7,994 nt of DNA from an uncultured Eubacteriales bacterium (GTDB lineage: Bacteria > Bacillota > Clostridia > Christensenellales > UBA1242), in contig CATZIR010000027.1 of NCBI GenBank assembly GCA_958420145.1, forward strand, positions 1 to 7,994, in the 5' to 3' direction. Position 1 is the stretch's first letter, and each line of letters opens with the position of its first letter. The notes under the pieces were generated by a model. It worked only from the letters and a program-made list of their open reading frames with translations, had not been told where the DNA came from and made no database searches. A program made the translations under genes and the position numbers. This document shows, piece after piece, positions 5,791 to 7,994 of this stretch.

Positions 5791-6390
5791 ATGTATTTAG
5801 ATGAATTGTTAAAAGCGAAATGGAACGTAGATAGAAAAGATGAATTCAGTATGAGTTTATGTAAAACAGATAACATAAGAAAAAATACTTACTTGCACAC
5901 ACTTTATAGCCCAATTAAGAATATGGCAAAGTATTTTTCAAAAAAAAGTTGGTTTTTACCAAAGGATTTGAAAGATTTTTATAAGCATTATAACGGACTA
6001 AGATTATTCTTTTCTTCTTTTAATATATACGGTTGTCAAATTAATGTTGGGATTACAGATAAAGTTCCTTACGACATTTTTATACAAAATTATAACAAGC
6101 CAAATGATTTAAACTATATAGTTTTTGGTAATATTTTATCTTGCTATTATTTTGCTTACAAAAACGATGCTAACGACAAAAAATATTATAAGTTGAATGC
6201 ACAGGATTACTCGGTTGTAAAAACATATGATAGCCTTGATGAGTTGTTTAAAGGCGAATTGCCAGTATTTATTGATGAGTACAATTTAGACGGCACGAGA
6301 AAACATCCAAACATAAACGGAACAACAAAGCAATTTCCTTTGTTTGCACATATTTTTTCAGGTGATATAAACTGGGAAACGGACAAGTAA
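5791..6390 (+). CDS. SUKH (SMI1/KNR4)-like putative immunity protein
   Basis: The 199-residue product shows the SUKH-type signature LPKDLKDFYKHYNGLRLF (56-73), followed by a short hydrophobic strand with IYG (79-81). A later stretch, IVFGNILSCYYFAY (110-123), leads to YYKLNAQDYSVVKTYDSLDELF (132-153), in the place where family members carry a strand pattern and a helix. SUKH proteins are widespread as immunity proteins that neutralise nuclease and other polymorphic toxins, though some have other roles. The C-terminal region after about 160 is not recognised. AGGAG (5781-5785) lies 5 bases before the ATG. The gene follows the Imm11-like frame by 16 bases and is closed by a terminator, so the two probably form one transcript. 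The partner toxin is not in view, so the immunity role is inferred from family only. Confidence 0.72.
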   Translation: MYLDELLKAKWNVDRKDEFSMSLCKTDNIRKNTYLHTLYSPIKNMAKYFSKKSWFLPKDLKDFYKHYNGLRLFFSSFNIYGCQINVGITDKVPYDIFIQNYNKPNDLNYIVFGNILSCYYFAYKNDANDKKYYKLNAQDYSVVKTYDSLDELFKGELPVFIDEYNLDGTRKHPNINGTTKQFPLFAHIFSGDINWETDK

Positions 6391-6410
6391 TAACAAATAT
6401 ATTTTATATG

Positions 6411-6430
6411 CTGGCGCTTGCCAGTTTTTT
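6411..6430 (+). terminator. Rho-independent terminator after the immunity-like pair
   Basis: CTGGC (6411-6415), loop GCTT, GCCAG (6420-6424) form a compact 5-bp GC-rich stem followed by six T, one A and five more T. It lies 20 bases after the stop of the SUKH-like gene and separates it from the MORN genes. Confidence 0.85.
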
Positions 6431-6471
6431 ATTTTTACGACTTTTAAAATTTTCATTATACTTTATTTTTA

Positions 6472-6500
6472 ATGACAAATTGGAGCAAATATGTAATAAT
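6472..6500 (+). promoter_or_regulatory. Likely promoter of the MORN genes
   Basis: ATGACA (6472-6477) resembles a -35 box, and TAATAA/AATAAT (6494-6500) resembles a -10 box with 16-17 bases between them and a TG just upstream. It lies downstream of a terminator and 32 bases before the start of the first MORN gene. AT-richness makes the -10 call less certain. Confidence 0.5.
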
Positions 6501-6532
6501 AAAAAAAGATACTTAATTTCTAGGAGACTGAT

Positions 6533-7159
6533 ATGGAAATTAAAAGAGATGATTATTACTACAATGGCGAAGTAGATAGCAAAAATTTGCCACACGGAAA
6601 AGGTGAACTAAAAACAAAAATTAGTACATACACAGGTGATTTTTTTCACGGAGTTAAGCACGGTTTTGGTAAAGAAATTTTTACTAGTGGCAAAACATAT
6701 GAAGGTCAATTCAAAAATGGCTACTTTTTTGACATCGCAGGCACTATGATAGACGAAAATGGAACTAAGGTTATCGGTTCATTTGTAAACTATTTGCCAA
6801 ATGGTATTTGCTCTGTTGACAGCAAAGATTACAAGTATACTGGCGAGATGAGGAATGGCAAAAAAGAAGGCAAAGGCAAATATATTGCTATCAATAAGGC
6901 TTCTGTTACTGGCATATGGTGCAACGACGAAATTGTGTATGGAAACATTAACTATACATATGGAACTGAATATAAGGGCGAATTTATCAATAATGCTCCA
7001 GACTCGGGTGACACAAAAGCAATGCTATACTATCGCTACAACAAGTATTTTAGTCCTATTGAAACTGGCAAGTTCAAAATTAAAAATAGTAGTTACGAAC
7101 TAGAAAAAATAGACTATCAAAATTTGAATTTTGAAGATATAAAAGAATTTGGGGTGTAG
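6533..7159 (+). CDS. MORN-repeat protein 1
   Basis: The 208-residue product is built mainly from MORN-type repeats (YxGxxxxGxxxGxG). Recognisable units begin at residues 9 (YYNGEVDSKNLPHGKGEL), 33 (YTGDFFHGVKHGFGKEIF), 56 (YEGQFKNGYF), 80 (VIGSFVNYLPNGICSV), 102 (YTGEMRNGKKEGKGKYI) and 147 (YKGEFINNAPDSGD). Several have lost consensus glycines. The last 45 residues are not repeat-like. No signal peptide or membrane segment is seen, so it is probably cytoplasmic. MORN repeats form elongated beta-hairpin stacks used for protein or lipid contact; the bacterial function is generally unknown. AGGAG (6522-6526) lies 6 bases before the ATG. The stop is one base before the next start, so the two MORN genes are probably translationally coupled. 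Confidence 0.88.
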   Translation: MEIKRDDYYYNGEVDSKNLPHGKGELKTKISTYTGDFFHGVKHGFGKEIFTSGKTYEGQFKNGYFFDIAGTMIDENGTKVIGSFVNYLPNGICSVDSKDYKYTGEMRNGKKEGKGKYIAINKASVTGIWCNDEIVYGNINYTYGTEYKGEFINNAPDSGDTKAMLYYRYNKYFSPIETGKFKIKNSSYELEKIDYQNLNFEDIKEFGV

Positions 7160-7160
7160 T

Positions 7161-7994
7161 ATGAGAGTAAATGAAATCAAAATGACTTTATTTGGGTTAG
7201 ATGGCACATATAGTGGCGAAATGCAACATAACGAAGCAAATGGTATAGGTAAATTTTCTTGCGATAAAGATATAAACGGCAAAACGAACTTTATGCTAAT
7301 TGTTGGTAATTTTGCAAACGGTCTTCCTATGGGAGAATGTGTGAAAAAGACTTTTGAAAACCAAATAATCGTGGCTAACTTTATCAACGGCTATGCTTGT
7401 GGAAATGGTAAAATTTACTCATATAACGGCATATACGAAGGAGAACTACTAAACGATTTGCCACATGGAAATGGTGAGTATTTTTGCTGTGAAAACATAG
7501 AAGAAAAGTTTGACTTGCACGACGACTACAAAAAATTGCTCACAAAAGAGACGGAAGCAAAAAATTTTAGACTAAGTGGCATATGGCAAAATGGTCAAAT
7601 GGTTAATGGTAAACTAAGTGACTTTGACAATAAAATCTCATACGAGGGACAATTTAGTCAAGGCGTATTTAGTGGCTATGGCAAGTATAGCGATTTAGAT
7701 TGCGACTACGAAGGAAATTTCAAAAATGGCAAGTTTGATGGCATAGGCGCTAAGCACTACGAAATGGTTAGAACTATCGTTTGGGAAGAAGGCGAATACA
7801 AGGCAAATAGTTTTGTATGTGGACAGCAATGGAAGGCGAAAACTAACAAACTTGAATACTATAACGGTCAGTTTGTGAATAGTGAAAAAAGTGGTCAAGG
7901 CGAGTACAAAGTTTATAAAATAGACACAAAGATAACAACCTTAGCGCAAGCGAAAGAAATTGTAGAAAAGGGCGAATTTGTTAAGGCTTTCAAA
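7161..7994 (+). CDS. MORN-repeat protein 2, 3' end outside window
   Basis: The frame is open from the ATG at 7161 to the window end (278 codons) and is truncated by it. It also consists of MORN-type units: around residues 17 (YSGEMQHNEANGIGKF), 48 (VGNFANGLPMGE), 72 (ANFINGYACGNGKIY), 92 (YEGELLNDLPHGNGEYF), 138 (LSGIWQNGQMVNGKL), 161 (YEGQFSQGVFSGYGKY), 183 (YEGNFKNGKFDGIGAK) and 234 (YNGQFVNSEKSGQGEY). A charged non-repeat insert lies at about 110-135. A purine-rich GGGGTG at the end of the upstream gene can serve as the ribosome site, and start and stop are one base apart. It looks like a diverged neighbour or paralog of MORN protein 1. Nothing in view indicates what it binds. An effector domain could lie beyond the window. 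Confidence 0.88.
   Translation, partial: MRVNEIKMTLFGLDGTYSGEMQHNEANGIGKFSCDKDINGKTNFMLIVGNFANGLPMGECVKKTFENQIIVANFINGYACGNGKIYSYNGIYEGELLNDLPHGNGEYFCCENIEEKFDLHDDYKKLLTKETEAKNFRLSGIWQNGQMVNGKLSDFDNKISYEGQFSQGVFSGYGKYSDLDCDYEGNFKNGKFDGIGAKHYEMVRTIVWEEGEYKANSFVCGQQWKAKTNKLEYYNGQFVNSEKSGQGEYKVYKIDTKITTLAQAKEIVEKGEFVKAFK

Noticed and set aside
1..7994. Alternative genetic code with TGA as Trp, suggested by the absence of TGA stops
   Set aside because: All Trp codons in the recognised genes are TGG, no gene needs TGA read-through, and eight stops are too few to infer a reassignment.
1..7994. CRISPR arrays, insertion sequences or attachment sites
   Set aside because: No regularly spaced repeats, transposase or integrase gene, or flanking duplications were seen.

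Overview
This is an AT-rich (roughly one-third GC by eye), densely packed bacterial window with every recognisable gene on the + strand. Strong AGGAG-type ribosome sites, TTGACA/TATAAT-type promoters, simple hairpin-plus-T terminators, and a TrpRS of the kind I associate with gut Clostridia all suggest an uncultured low-GC Bacillota (Clostridia-like) genome. The assignment is an inference. The standard genetic code fits: all tryptophans are TGG. The eight visible stops are six TAA and two TAG, with no TGA.

Region A (1-4248) is the most unusual part. A 5'-truncated PLP-dependent decarboxylase of the histidine decarboxylase family is followed, with 1-base overlap or gaps of only 4-10 bases, by three consecutive proteins of the tryptophanyl-tRNA synthetase (TrpRS) family. 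The first (888-1811) aligns to TrpRS along its length but has lost both the HIGH and the KMSKS signatures and looks like a pseudo-synthetase. The second (1822-3000) is a more distant relative with an extra N-terminal region, TIGT in place of HIGH, and a surviving KQSKS loop. The third (3005-4090) has intact HIGH, GEDQ and KMSKS and should be a working TrpRS. A tRNA-Trp (anticodon CCA, 4173-4248) lies 82 bases downstream, with its own promoter and a terminator after it. An amino acid decarboxylase, two remodelled TrpRS relatives, a TrpRS and its tRNA together look like a specialised tryptophan- or amino-acid-amine-related system rather than housekeeping translation alone. Its function cannot be read from sequence.

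Region B (4249-4574) is a 326-base gap with no gene. It holds the tRNA terminator, a second + strand hairpin terminator, a strong hairpin whose T-run lies on the - strand, and the promoter of the next gene.

Region C (4575-6390) holds a CYTH-domain protein (adenylate cyclase IV/triphosphatase family). It is followed by an apparent two-gene unit that resembles immunity proteins of polymorphic toxin systems: an Imm11/DUF1629-like protein with a TTG or lost start, and a SUKH (SMI1/KNR4)-like protein. The unit closes with a terminator at 6411-6430. No matching toxin gene is visible.

Region D (6472-7994) has its own promoter and encodes two adjacent MORN-repeat proteins separated by one base. The second runs off the window.
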